Shown: positions 52,570-60,366, counted from the first letter of the stretch. The stretch: DNA of 64,000 nucleotides from Pseudomonas putida (GCF_009883635.2 NZ_CP026115.2:5642001-5706000); one strand, 5' to 3'. Notes: a model not told the origin generated them from the sequence alone. Program-made: numbers and translations.

Positions 52570-54093
52570 ATGGATAAGAGAATACGTGTAAAGCTCATTC
52601 ATGCAGGTGAGTCTATTCCTTACGCGTCATCATGGTTGATTTTTTTGCACATTCTTAAATGGAATGCGATTCCGAATTTTCGACGACTTTTGGAGATTAT
52701 TGATCCTAGTGCTGTTGTGCCTTGGGGTAGGCAGGGTAATATATGGTGGTGCGGTCAGCACATCCCTCATTGGAGGTTAGAATCAGCTTTGGAGCTTAAG
52801 CTTGGTTCATTGAAATATTCATTTATAGATGGTTGGTTTCCGTTTCCGAAGAGCAGTGAGTGCACGCCACGTTATTGCCGACCAAGCATCGAAATTCGGC
52901 ACTGCTCCGAATGCATTAAGCATGGCTATCACTCTGTAATATTTTATTTCAGCCACATAACCCGCTGTCCTTGGCACAACATAGAACTTCAAATGTGCCA
53001 AAATTGCACGAATGTTCTTAATTGTAAGTTCGGTGTAACCAAGGGGGTCTATGAGTCCGCTGATGAGTGTGAGCATCTGTCGATTATACTTGATGTGACC
53101 GCGCCAGCCATAGTTGGCATGGAATTTAAAGACGCAGTCAAGGCTTGGTGCGATCAGTATACGGCCTGGGTAGCTAGAAGTATCGAATTGGTTGGGCATA
53201 ATGCATATAGGATATTGGTTGAAAAAAGAAGCTTGCATGACGCTCGGGAAATTCAGCTGCCTATTGATTTTCTTACGGAGCGCTTAGGTAATTTAGGATC
53301 TCCGCGCAGTGATCAAGGCCGTGTATCGGCACTGAAATTGCCTCATTCGAAATCGGTATGGGAGATCCCCTTTCATGATGTACTACATAGCCCTCAGCGG
53401 AGACCGATTAGGAGAAGACAACCCCAAGTTAGCTGTGGTGAAAGACTCGCAATGCTTAAGTCTGTTCGTAGGTTTATTTTCAGGACTTACTTGCGTTCTC
53501 ACAGGAAATGCTTGGCGAGACTAAGCTCAGTGCCTAGAGATAGCTGGTGTAAGCTCGATTCAAGGGCTGTATGCCCGTGCGTGCTTGCATATTTAATCGT
53601 TTTTTCATCACTAGCGACGGCCACGCCTTATGAATTTTTAAACTCCGGGTTGAATTTTAAAAGCTTCATTCCAGTTAGAGCAAAAGGGGCTTATCATCAT
53701 ATTTTGTTGCGTTGTGAGGTAGAGTATGGCGCGGTCTGTACATTAGCGGATTTTTACGAGGTATGGAATTCACTCAGAAAGCTTGATCAGGTCGACTGTA
53801 AGTTTATCGTGTTCGGTAATAGGTATGATATTCAATTTTTCCCAGTTAAAATGCCCGGATTTTTTAATGGCATAAATTTTTCCGGTCATGGAGGCTACTG
53901 GGATTCGTATTGCTTCATGGATAATCCAAGTGACGCGCTAAAATCGAGTGTCATTGACTGTAAGGCACGGAGGTATATGAAATTGTGCGTGGATATGGAT
54001 GATGCCATTGCCAGTAACTTCAATAATAATGAAAATATACAATGCGTGGTACATAATGTTTGTTCGAACAGTACGGTTCACGGCAGACGTTAG
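52570..54093 (+). CDS. tniQ: TniQ/TnsD-type target-selection protein
   Basis: A 507-residue TniQ-family protein. The N-terminal TniQ domain has SWLIFLHILKWNAIPNFRRLL. A zinc-binding cluster HCSECIKHGYH...CPWHNIELQMCQNC (about 112-145) follows, then a long C-terminal region of about 350 residues that would read the target DNA. This is longer than the short TniQ of CRISPR-associated transposons, which favours DNA-sequence-directed (TnsD-like) targeting. It is last of the four transposition genes. AT-rich codon use is unlike the host genes. Confidence 0.85.
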   Translation: MDKRIRVKLIHAGESIPYASSWLIFLHILKWNAIPNFRRLLEIIDPSAVVPWGRQGNIWWCGQHIPHWRLESALELKLGSLKYSFIDGWFPFPKSSECTPRYCRPSIEIRHCSECIKHGYHSVIFYFSHITRCPWHNIELQMCQNCTNVLNCKFGVTKGVYESADECEHLSIILDVTAPAIVGMEFKDAVKAWCDQYTAWVARSIELVGHNAYRILVEKRSLHDAREIQLPIDFLTERLGNLGSPRSDQGRVSALKLPHSKSVWEIPFHDVLHSPQRRPIRRRQPQVSCGERLAMLKSVRRFIFRTYLRSHRKCLARLSSVPRDSWCKLDSRAVCPCVLAYLIVFSSLATATPYEFLNSGLNFKSFIPVRAKGAYHHILLRCEVEYGAVCTLADFYEVWNSLRKLDQVDCKFIVFGNRYDIQFFPVKMPGFFNGINFSGHGGYWDSYCFMDNPSDALKSSVIDCKARRYMKLCVDMDDAIASNFNNNENIQCVVHNVCSNSTVHGRR

Positions 54094-54117
54094 TCTTAAA
54101 ACCGCACTCTAAGAGCT

Positions 54118-54568
54118 TTACTCGCGAGTTGTAGTATTCCAAATACGGTTTACCATGGTGGCAGAAACGCCTGCAGTCTCGGCCGTTTCTTTCTGATACA
54201 TTTTTTGAGCTCGACAAGTCAAGATAGCATTTATCGTATCCGGAGGTGTCCTCCGTCCAGTCTTGTTCATGACGAGCGATCCATCTTCAAACCCCCCGTG
54301 CCATTTCGCTAACATGCAAAGCTTGGCTAGTTGCTGGCTATCGTTTTTGAGGTGCAGGAGTAGGTCGCTGTAAGATTGGCTGTGCCCAATGCTCGATGAG
54401 GCGGTAGGAGGTGGGAACATCGACCTGAAGCTCCGAAGCAAATGCTTCGAACGTATCGAGGGTCACGCCGACTCTTGCGGTTTCGAGGTTGTGCATGTCC
54501 TCACGTGGACTATCTATGGTTGGTACAGCTGCAGCGCTTGCCCTGGCGAAACTTAGAGTCTTGCCGGC
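54118..54568 (-). pseudogene. decayed tandem copy of the XRE-type regulator
   Basis: Starting directly after the stop of the intact regulator, the minus strand reads GKTLSFARAS...DMHNLETARVGVTLDTFEAFASEL in one frame. This is the XRE N-terminal pattern and matches AELENAQTSTTLEQFDALAESL of the intact gene. The second half (54118-54441) is in another frame and ends GRRTPPDTINAILTCRAQKMYQ...AGVSATMVNRIW, matching the C-terminal HTH of the intact protein. So it is a frameshifted, 5'-truncated paralogue; the 107-codon open frame alone might still be expressed. Confidence 0.65.
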
Positions 54569-55039
54569 TTATTTCCTCCAATACTCCATCACCGACGTCA
54601 GCGCCAATCCCAACCTGGTAGCAGCTTGCTGAGGTGACAGACCTTCAGCTCTAAGCGCGAGCACCGCCTTCTCATTTTCAGCATTCAGTGGCCTGCCACG
54701 TGGTCGCTTGACCAAAGATCCGACAGCGTCGAACTGCTCCTGGATCAACTCCATACCGCCGGCTGCCTCAAAGTCGACAAGCTTGCACATCGACTCCTGC
54801 ACCCTGTCACGTGTGACAGCCTTTTCACGTACAGACACACACAACGCCATCAGAGCGATCGAATCAAGACCTAAGGATTCTGCGAGTGCGTCGAACTGCT
54901 CAAGGGTGGTGCTCGTCTGAGCGTTCTCAAGCTCAGCGATTTTGCGACGATGCGTAGCGTCCGAGAGATCGGCATACCGGGCACCACGGACGAGGCGGAG
55001 CGCGCGCAGCACCCCTGCGAAAGCGGTTCTCAGATCCAT
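54569..55039 (-). CDS. XRE-type regulator with second C-terminal HTH
   Basis: A 156-residue protein. Residues 9-60 resemble an XRE/Cro helix-turn-helix (LRALRLVRGARYADLSDATHR, IAELENAQTSTTLEQFDALAESLGL). Residues 112-156 contain a GRPLNAENEKAVLALRAEGLSPQQAATRLGL segment like the HTH of resolvases. An inverted repeat of 9-bp arms lies 41-74 bases upstream of its start and suggests autoregulation. A decayed copy follows immediately. Confidence 0.75.
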   Translation of the reverse strand: MDLRTAFAGVLRALRLVRGARYADLSDATHRRKIAELENAQTSTTLEQFDALAESLGLDSIALMALCVSVREKAVTRDRVQESMCKLVDFEAAGGMELIQEQFDAVGSLVKRPRGRPLNAENEKAVLALRAEGLSPQQAATRLGLALTSVMEYWRK

Positions 55040-55079
55040 GACTTGCTCAAAAGTCAGGATATAGCCACATCCAAGCTTT

Positions 55080-55113
55080 ACGAATAAACGCCAAATTAGT
55101 GTATTATTCGTAG
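55080..55113. promoter_or_regulatory. inverted repeat upstream of XRE regulator, probable operator
   Basis: TACGAATAA (55080-55088) and TTATTCGTA (55105-55113) are perfect inverse arms separated by 16 bases. The sequence is AT-rich within a more GC-rich setting and is placed between the regulator and the genes on the other strand. Confidence 0.6.
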
Positions 55114-55348
55114 TCGCGGGATGACCCTAGAGCTCTGTGCTGAGGTTAGAGAGGGGCCGCAGGACACTGTCAGTCGTCTCAGCAGCACCGCTAAACGAGG
55201 TTCAGCAGGTGGAAAACCGCAGAAATCAAGCTCCCCCAGAAAGCGGAAGAGCACCAATGCGGGGTATGCCCGATCTGTGCGACGTCAAGAACTTTAAGCA
55301 TCTATTGCCAGTGTCCGCTCTCTGGCAACGAGTGTCGATAACGAGGTA

Positions 55349-55735
55349 GTGAAGGTGTTTGTAACCAACGGACATGCGCTCAAAGGTCGTTTCAAAGCTG
55401 ATGACAGTGAACGGCTGCTCTGGAAGGCGGTTGAGCTCAATCCTGGCAGCTACTACTTCCTGGTGGAGGGATGCGGGCTGGTCGATGGCAGCTTTGGCCC
55501 TTGGGCGCGGCTTGTGTCTGATGTGAACGATCTGGACTCTCTTTGTAAGGGTGAGAGAGTCGAAGCACACAGCATCAATAAAATCCAGTTGCTCGCACCT
55601 GCTGCTATGACGAAGCGCTCGGGACTGTCAGTTGAGGTGCTTTCGGAAATCCGCATACAGCCTGGTACTGAGAGCTGTCCGGTTTATGAATTTGTCACCA
55701 GCTCAGGAGACGTCTACACGAGTGCGCGCAAGTGA
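55349..55735 (+). CDS. hypothetical protein
   Basis: A 128-residue protein, mostly soluble and beta-rich (VFVTNGHALKGRFKADDSERLLWKAVELNPGSYYFLVEG), with no signal peptide. GTG 55349 follows an ACGAGG site; GTG 55355 is possible. No family was recognised. The region between 55114 and 55348 has no clear gene apart from the start-less cysteine-rich frame listed in the findings. Confidence 0.6.
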   Translation: MKVFVTNGHALKGRFKADDSERLLWKAVELNPGSYYFLVEGCGLVDGSFGPWARLVSDVNDLDSLCKGERVEAHSINKIQLLAPAAMTKRSGLSVEVLSEIRIQPGTESCPVYEFVTSSGDVYTSARK

Positions 55736-55884
55736 GGGGCACGAACCAATACCGTAAGGTCTTAGGATTCAACGTCACTGAGTACCGGATTCTCGTTTCG
55801 CGCGTAGCTGTTTCATCACGTTCAAACACGCCGCCTTTCAGGTGGTGCGGTTAATTACGCGCTCAATAATTGCAGGAGCAGATT

Positions 55885-56448
55885 TTGTTTAGATTTGATT
55901 GCCGACAGGTCACCGGAGTGATCGAGACTCTCAAGGTGACAGCCACTGAGCAGGGTACTTTTACTGCCCGCATTGTCATCGACGGGCAGGTGCTGCCGAA
56001 AGTCTTGCTGCCAGGGAAGATCTACGAAGAGATCGAGCCAGTGCAGCGTGTCACCTTGTACGGCATCTTCACCAAGAAAAAGGACAAGATGGAAAACAAG
56101 GCCATCATCTACGCCATGAAGGGCGAGAACGGCACGCTGGTGGCCGCCCGTGAGTATCAGATCAAGGTGCCGATCCTCATTCTTGTGTCTGCAATTCCTT
56201 TGATGATTTTGACTTTCATCATCGGCTGCTTCGCATCCCCGTATTTCATCTACCTGCTCACGGGTAGCGAGAGCCCAAGTTACTTGGTACCGACCACTTT
56301 CGTTTGGGCGTTCTGGGAAGGCATTGCTGCAGGCGTGTTCATGCTCGGGTGTGCGATCAACTTCATCAAGAAGAGCAGTGACCCCGAAGGCTGGGCGCTG
56401 ATCGGGGTTGCTGAGCTTTCTCAGCGTTTTAGCAAAGCCTTCAAGTAG
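55885..56448 (+). CDS. hypothetical membrane protein, two transmembrane segments
   Basis: A 187-residue protein. A soluble N-terminal part of about 100 residues (MFRFDCRQVTGVIETLKV, VTLYGIFTKKKDK) is followed by two hydrophobic helices (about 97-122 and 138-160) and a short C-terminus ending FSKAFK. TTG 55885 is chosen because an AGGAG site lies 7 bases upstream; no ATG start fits. The function is unknown. A short echo of its 3' end occurs at about 57240-57268. Confidence 0.65.
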   Translation: MFRFDCRQVTGVIETLKVTATEQGTFTARIVIDGQVLPKVLLPGKIYEEIEPVQRVTLYGIFTKKKDKMENKAIIYAMKGENGTLVAAREYQIKVPILILVSAIPLMILTFIIGCFASPYFIYLLTGSESPSYLVPTTFVWAFWEGIAAGVFMLGCAINFIKKSSDPEGWALIGVAELSQRFSKAFK

Positions 56449-56507
56449 TGGTTCATAGCCAGGCTTCCGTTCCGATGGAGGCTTTGGCAGGCCGGCGTGG
56501 AGGTGCC

Positions 56508-56747
56508 ATGGACATTGATGAGATCGAACGCGAACGCCGTCATGAAGCCGTGGCAGCAGAAATCGCTTGCCTAGCGCTCGATGGAGGGAAGCTTTCTGCT
56601 GAACGCCGTGCTCGATTGCAGGCTTATGTAGACGGCCAAGTTAGCCTTGAAGAGCTTCGAGCAGAGCTCATTGAACGTTTGAGACGAGATAGGTGGGGAA
56701 TTTCAAATGAGAACGAAATGCGACGGGCCTGGGGTGATCCTGAGTGA
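56508..56747 (+). CDS. VbhA-like antitoxin-domain protein without adjacent Fic toxin
   Basis: A 79-residue helical protein. RRHEAVAAEIACLALDGGKL and ARLQAYVDGQVSLEEL match the antitoxin VbhA family, whose inhibitory helix blocks Fic AMP-transferases. ATG 56508 has a strong GGAGGT site. VbhA-type antitoxins normally directly precede a fic gene; here the next gene is a small protein of another family, and no HPFxxGNG motif was seen in the window. So it is an orphan, or the domain has been reused. Confidence 0.65.
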   Translation: MDIDEIERERRHEAVAAEIACLALDGGKLSAERRARLQAYVDGQVSLEELRAELIERLRRDRWGISNENEMRRAWGDPE

Positions 56748-56840
56748 CCCGAATCCGCCATCACTAGCCGGCTAAAGCCGAATGAGCGAGCTTTTCGCGG
56801 ACGGCCCCAGTTGCACTATTCAGCTGGGAGCTCCGATCAG

Positions 56841-57197
56841 ATGCCTGGAGTGAATTCCGTGGATTTCCTTACCGAGCTGTTAAGTGACTTTCAGATGAGA
56901 CGCTTGGTGCAAGCAAGCCTCGGGAAATTCAGCGTGCCCATCACGGCTTTTCTCAGCGATGCGGCGATCATCGAGGGTCGCTGCAGGGGCATTTCTTTTG
57001 ATCATTTGGAGCAGGACTACGGCTATTGGACAGGAGAGGGAGCGCTCCTTCAGACGTCGAAGGTTCTACGGGCATGGAAAGAGGGGCGGTATTGGATTGT
57101 CGGTAGCCGAGAAGGTAACTACGTCATCGCTAGCTTCAAGAGATCCGTCGGTAGAGCTGGCTTCCTCATCCTTCTCCAGTCGATAGATCGGTGTTGA
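56841..57197 (+). CDS. island small-protein family, copy A
   Basis: A 118-residue protein. LSDFQMRRLVQASLGKFSVPITAFLSDAAI is followed by RCRGISFDHL, a GxGALLQTSKV segment, then GRYWIVGSREGNYVIASF. The same plan occurs in copies B (58132-58503) and C (58965-59306). It has no signal peptide, transmembrane helix or known motif. The start is taken at ATG 56841, with a GGGAG site upstream. Confidence 0.6.
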   Translation: MPGVNSVDFLTELLSDFQMRRLVQASLGKFSVPITAFLSDAAIIEGRCRGISFDHLEQDYGYWTGEGALLQTSKVLRAWKEGRYWIVGSREGNYVIASFKRSVGRAGFLILLQSIDRC

Positions 57198-57339
57198 ACA
57201 GGCACGACAAGGTTTCAATGGCCAACACCGCTGTTGTTGCCCAGTGCTTCTGCAAAACCTTCAAGTAACTATCAGTAGCCGGGCCTCCATGGAGGCACCG
57301 GAGACACGATCAGCCCTCGGACAGGACTCTGCTGACTCG

Positions 57340-58068
57340 ATGAAAATTTTGATCTATTCGGATCTGCACCTGGAGTTCGCGGACTTCCAGCCTCCTGCGA
57401 CGGAGTGCGATTTGGTTGTGCTGGCTGGCGACATCTCTTTGCGTAGCCGGGGAGTGGCATGGGCGAACGACACCTTCCAATGCCCCGTGATCTACGTCTG
57501 TGGGAACCACGAGCACTACAAGGGCAACATCGACCGCACACTCACCAAGATGCGTGACGTGGCTGCAGAGCACGTGCACGTCTTGGACAACCAGATCCTG
57601 ATCATCGGCAACACGCGCTTTTTGGTCGCGACAGCCTGGACTGACTACACCGCCACGGGCGATTACAAAGCGGCGATGAGGGTATGCGCCGAGTTGATGA
57701 CGGACTTCAAGAGGATCCGGATCGGGGTGGGTTTCAGCAAACTTCGCCCTGTCGATCTCATCGCTCGCAATATCGTGACACGCGAGTTCCTGTCCACAGA
57801 GCTAGCGAAGGATTTCGATGGTACGACAGTGGTCGTTACCCATCATTGCCCCATCCAGGATGTCGCCGGCAATGGCCATGAAGGTCATCTCGGCGCGGCG
57901 TACTTCAACCAGTGGCATGACCTGGTTGCTCAGGCTGATGTTTGGATTTTTGGCCACACGCATCACGCCGTTGACACGGTCGTTTCAGGCTGTCGAGTAG
58001 TATCTAACCCGAGAGGGTATCCGGGCGAGCGTACCGGGTTCTCGCCGGAATTCACCATCGAGATTTAA
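57340..58068 (+). CDS. metallophosphoesterase (calcineurin-like)
   Basis: A 242-residue enzyme with all metal motifs: SDLHLEF (D-x-H), LAGDIS, VCGNHEHY (GNHE), VVTHHCP and the GHTHH pair. The fold covers phosphodiesterases and protein or nucleotide phosphatases, and the substrate cannot be inferred. The start at 57340 (MKILIYSDLH) is the family N-terminus; upstream in-frame residues overlap the repeated short element. It lies between copies A and B of the small-protein family. Confidence 0.85.
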   Translation: MKILIYSDLHLEFADFQPPATECDLVVLAGDISLRSRGVAWANDTFQCPVIYVCGNHEHYKGNIDRTLTKMRDVAAEHVHVLDNQILIIGNTRFLVATAWTDYTATGDYKAAMRVCAELMTDFKRIRIGVGFSKLRPVDLIARNIVTREFLSTELAKDFDGTTVVVTHHCPIQDVAGNGHEGHLGAAYFNQWHDLVAQADVWIFGHTHHAVDTVVSGCRVVSNPRGYPGERTGFSPEFTIEI

Positions 58069-58131
58069 TCTGCCGTTGTGCGTTGCCCGTGCATCGAGCA
58101 CCAGGGTCAGAAGTAGGAGCAGGAACAACGA

Positions 58132-58503
58132 ATGTCAGACGAAGTAGTCATCCAATACCACGTCAAAGAGCTCTCGGATTTCCAGCTCAAGCGGATCGAT
58201 CGTGCCATGGTGCAGAAGTACTCTGTGCCGATCACTGCTTACCTGAGTGATGTGTTCATCTCGTCCGAGCGAGCAGTCGGTATCGTGTTTGGCCACAACG
58301 ATCCGGGGCCCCACGAGCAGCATGCAGACGGGCACATTCTGGAGACCGCTCCGATCTACGAATTACGGAAGTTTGGCAGGTTCTGGGTGGCGTCCACGAA
58401 CAGTGGCAACTATGTGCTGACGACGTTCAATAGAGAGTCTGGAAGAGCGAGCTTGAGGGCGCTCATTGAGTTTGCTGACAAGCCAGAGCTGCCAGCTGCT
58501 TAA
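58132..58503 (+). CDS. island small-protein family, copy B
   Basis: A 123-residue protein. LSDFQLKRIDRAMVQKYSVPITAYLSDVFI aligns directly with copy A, followed by VGIVFGH, a HADGHILETAPI segment and GRFWVASTNSGNYVLTTF. GTAGGAGCAGG before the ATG is a good ribosome site. The function is unknown. Confidence 0.7.
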   Translation: MSDEVVIQYHVKELSDFQLKRIDRAMVQKYSVPITAYLSDVFISSERAVGIVFGHNDPGPHEQHADGHILETAPIYELRKFGRFWVASTNSGNYVLTTFNRESGRASLRALIEFADKPELPAA

Positions 58504-58557
58504 CAGAATAGCCAGGCGCCTCCGTGCGCTGGAACATCGAGTAGAAGGTGCCGTGCT

Positions 58558-58833
58558 CTAGGTTCGTAGGGCGACGCGCCGCCGGTGAATGCTGCTCAAG
58601 ATCTTAAAGTCTCGAAGGCGGTCGGTTGTGAGGTGCCCAGCATCTACCAGGCCCTGGATGTAACCCTCAGCTTTGCCGCGAGCTTCACGCAGGTCACCTT
58701 CCGTGGTGCTGAGGTGAATGTCATCAACGATCAACTGCCAACGCTGGCTCTGCCGTATACCGATAGGGTCAGCGGAGAAGACGGGAGCAGTCAAGAGAGT
58801 TTCGTAGTAGCCAGAAACGCGTGGTTGGTTCAA
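58558..58833 (-). CDS. hypothetical protein
   Basis: A 91-residue protein (MNQPRVSGYYETLLTAPVF, then KAEGYIQGLVDAGHLTTDRLRDFKI). It has alternating polar/hydrophobic helices and looks like a genuine small soluble protein. TTG start with a GAGGAG site 9 bases upstream. A plus-strand frame over the same DNA (58585-58854) has no convincing start or composition. The function is unknown. Confidence 0.6.
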   Translation of the reverse strand: MNQPRVSGYYETLLTAPVFSADPIGIRQSQRWQLIVDDIHLSTTEGDLREARGKAEGYIQGLVDAGHLTTDRLRDFKILSSIHRRRVALRT

Positions 58834-58964
58834 GTGGGGCGCTCCTCGGGTTAAACATGGCCCGAGGTTATCATGCGCATATCTAATCGACTGTTACTGG
58901 TTGGCCTATTGGGTGGCGTCTGTTGCGCAGCGTTACTTGGGCGTCATCATAGAGGAGGTACAAC

Positions 58965-59306
58965 ATGGTCAAACGGCGAGCGCCGCTTTCCACTTCCAAG
59001 ATCGTCGATGTCTCCCCATCGGCCATGCCCAGCTCGGTAGCTAAAGCGATGCATACTGAATTCGAGTTGGAAATCACTGCGTACCTGTCCTCGGTTGAGT
59101 ATGGGCCGCATGAGCTTTTCCTGAGAGGGGTGGTCTTCGGTGATCGGGAGCGACGATTTGATGATGGTGATCCCATTCGCACCTCCAACATCGTTAGCTA
59201 TGTAGAGCTTCAGGGCTATGTGTTGGCGCGAACTCTCAACAGCACGTATGTCGTCTGCGATTGGGCTGCAGAGGGAGCGCGAGGGGGCTCGAAGGCTCAG
59301 CACTAG
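58965..59306 (+). CDS. island small-protein family, copy C
   Basis: A 113-residue protein with LEITAYLSSVEY, LRGVVFGDRERRFDDGDPIRTSNIV and GYVLARTLNSTYVV. It follows the order of copies A and B: ITAYLS, G-V-FG, DG-I-TS, then a final strand pair. It is the most diverged of the three at the N-terminus. A GAGGAGG site lies before the ATG. The function is unknown. Confidence 0.7.
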   Translation: MVKRRAPLSTSKIVDVSPSAMPSSVAKAMHTEFELEITAYLSSVEYGPHELFLRGVVFGDRERRFDDGDPIRTSNIVSYVELQGYVLARTLNSTYVVCDWAAEGARGGSKAQH

Positions 59307-59364
59307 AATTCTCAGCTGGGGGCGATAATGATTAACTACCTAGCAGCAGGGAGAAGGGAGCTGA

Positions 59365-59667
59365 TTGAAGGTTACCAGCGAAACCGATCCAGATATGGTC
59401 ACAGATGTCATTTGCGACATGTGCGGAGATTCAACACTTGTTGAGTCTGGTCAACTGCAGTTCGGGACGATGCATGCATCATGGGGCGAGGGCTCTGCAC
59501 ATTGCGGCGAAGAGTACGAGTTGCACCTGTGTGAAAACTGCTTCTTCGTGCAGGTTTCAACCATGCAGCGCACGCGATGGATCGGCGTTATGTTCGAAGA
59601 TGAGGGAGACTCTATCCTTAAGAACGATGCTTACGGGCGGCTTCCTCGAAACGATGAAGCGAACTGA
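59365..59667 (+). CDS. small zinc-ribbon-like protein
   Basis: A 100-residue protein with CDMCGDS near the N-terminus and LHLCENCFF further on, forming a two-knuckle zinc ribbon of the CxxC type. Between them lies a SWGEGSAHCGEEYELHL strand, a pattern seen in uncharacterised Pseudomonas proteins. TTG start with an AGGGAG site. The function is unknown. Confidence 0.65.
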   Translation: MKVTSETDPDMVTDVICDMCGDSTLVESGQLQFGTMHASWGEGSAHCGEEYELHLCENCFFVQVSTMQRTRWIGVMFEDEGDSILKNDAYGRLPRNDEAN

Positions 59668-59862
59668 TTGGTGTATAGGTGGATCACAACCGCTACCGCT
59701 GGAGGACGACTATCTCCAAACTCGGGCCCGCCGCCTGCATTTTGGATGCTCAAATTCGGCTGGGTAGCCTGGATGCTCAGCCCCGCTGAAGCCGAGTGGC
59801 TGGCAGATCAACTATGGACTGCGGCGTTTTTGGCAGCAAAGCAAGCGAAAGTCTCTAGTTGA
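59668..59862 (+). CDS. short hypothetical open frame following the zinc-ribbon gene
   Basis: A 64-codon frame beginning with TTG directly after the previous TGA. Its end (KFGWVAWMLSPAEAEWLADQLWTAAFLAAKQ) looks like real protein, but the first 25 residues do not. It may be a coupled small gene or a remnant. Nothing else was recognised between 59863 and 60040 except a TGGACT-TC-AGTCCA mini-palindrome at 59916-59929. Confidence 0.35.
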   Translation: MVYRWITTATAGGRLSPNSGPPPAFWMLKFGWVAWMLSPAEAEWLADQLWTAAFLAAKQAKVSS

Positions 59863-60040
59863 TCTGAGGATTCTCCTTGTGACCGAGACAGTACGTGTTC
59901 CGAAGGGATGACCAATGGACTTCAGTCCAATCTGTTGGTGGTTGGCCGGTGGTTGAGCGCCAGGTCTGCCGTGAGACTTTTCAATTGAATTTTTAAGCGT
60001 AAATCCCCTCAGGAAATATGGGTCAAAGGGAGATACTGAC

Positions 60041-60334
60041 GTGGCTGGGCAGCAATTATTCGTGATCGATTACACCCTCCATGGTGAGAGCCGAACGTTC
60101 ATTATTCGCTTGGAAAAAATGGATAACCCCGTGGCCTGGCATTGGGCCAGTTGCGACGCCGGCGTCGGCATCATCCCAAGGTTCAGTCAGCAGGAAATCA
60201 AGCTGGTCAGCCGTCCCGTCGCCGAGCGCTATGGCATCGCGAATGTGAAGTGGCGACTTGCCGGCAATGGCCGTGAGTTCGTTCCCCAACCTATCGATGT
60301 CGGCAAATTCTCAGGTGGTGCCGAAGGTGCCTGA
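60041..60334 (+). CDS. DUF6555-like small protein, second copy
   Basis: A 97-residue protein. LFVIDYTLHGESRTFIIRL, AWHWASCDAGVGIIP and SRPVAERYGIANV are about two-thirds identical by eye to the copy at 22933-23202 over a 66-residue core. GTG start with an AAAGGGAG site. The C-terminal tail differs between the copies. The function is unknown. Confidence 0.75.
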   Translation: MAGQQLFVIDYTLHGESRTFIIRLEKMDNPVAWHWASCDAGVGIIPRFSQQEIKLVSRPVAERYGIANVKWRLAGNGREFVPQPIDVGKFSGGAEGA

Positions 60335-60366
60335 ACACTTGCATTTACTTCCCTGGAGGTTTTGCC

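Noticed and set aside
48887..54093. A CRISPR-associated transposon.
   Set aside because: The four transposition genes suggested it, but no cas gene and no repeat-spacer array is visible anywhere in the window, and TniQ is long, as in sequence-targeted elements.
55137..55349. A 70-codon plus-strand frame.
   Set aside because: It has no convincing ribosome site or protein-like composition; the cysteine-rich frame across the same DNA is more protein-like but lacks a start.
58585..58854. An 89-codon plus-strand frame.
   Set aside because: It is antisense to the better supported TTG-start gene at 58558-58833.
59405..59767. A 120-codon plus-strand frame.
   Set aside because: It overlaps the zinc-ribbon gene in another frame and has shadow-like composition.
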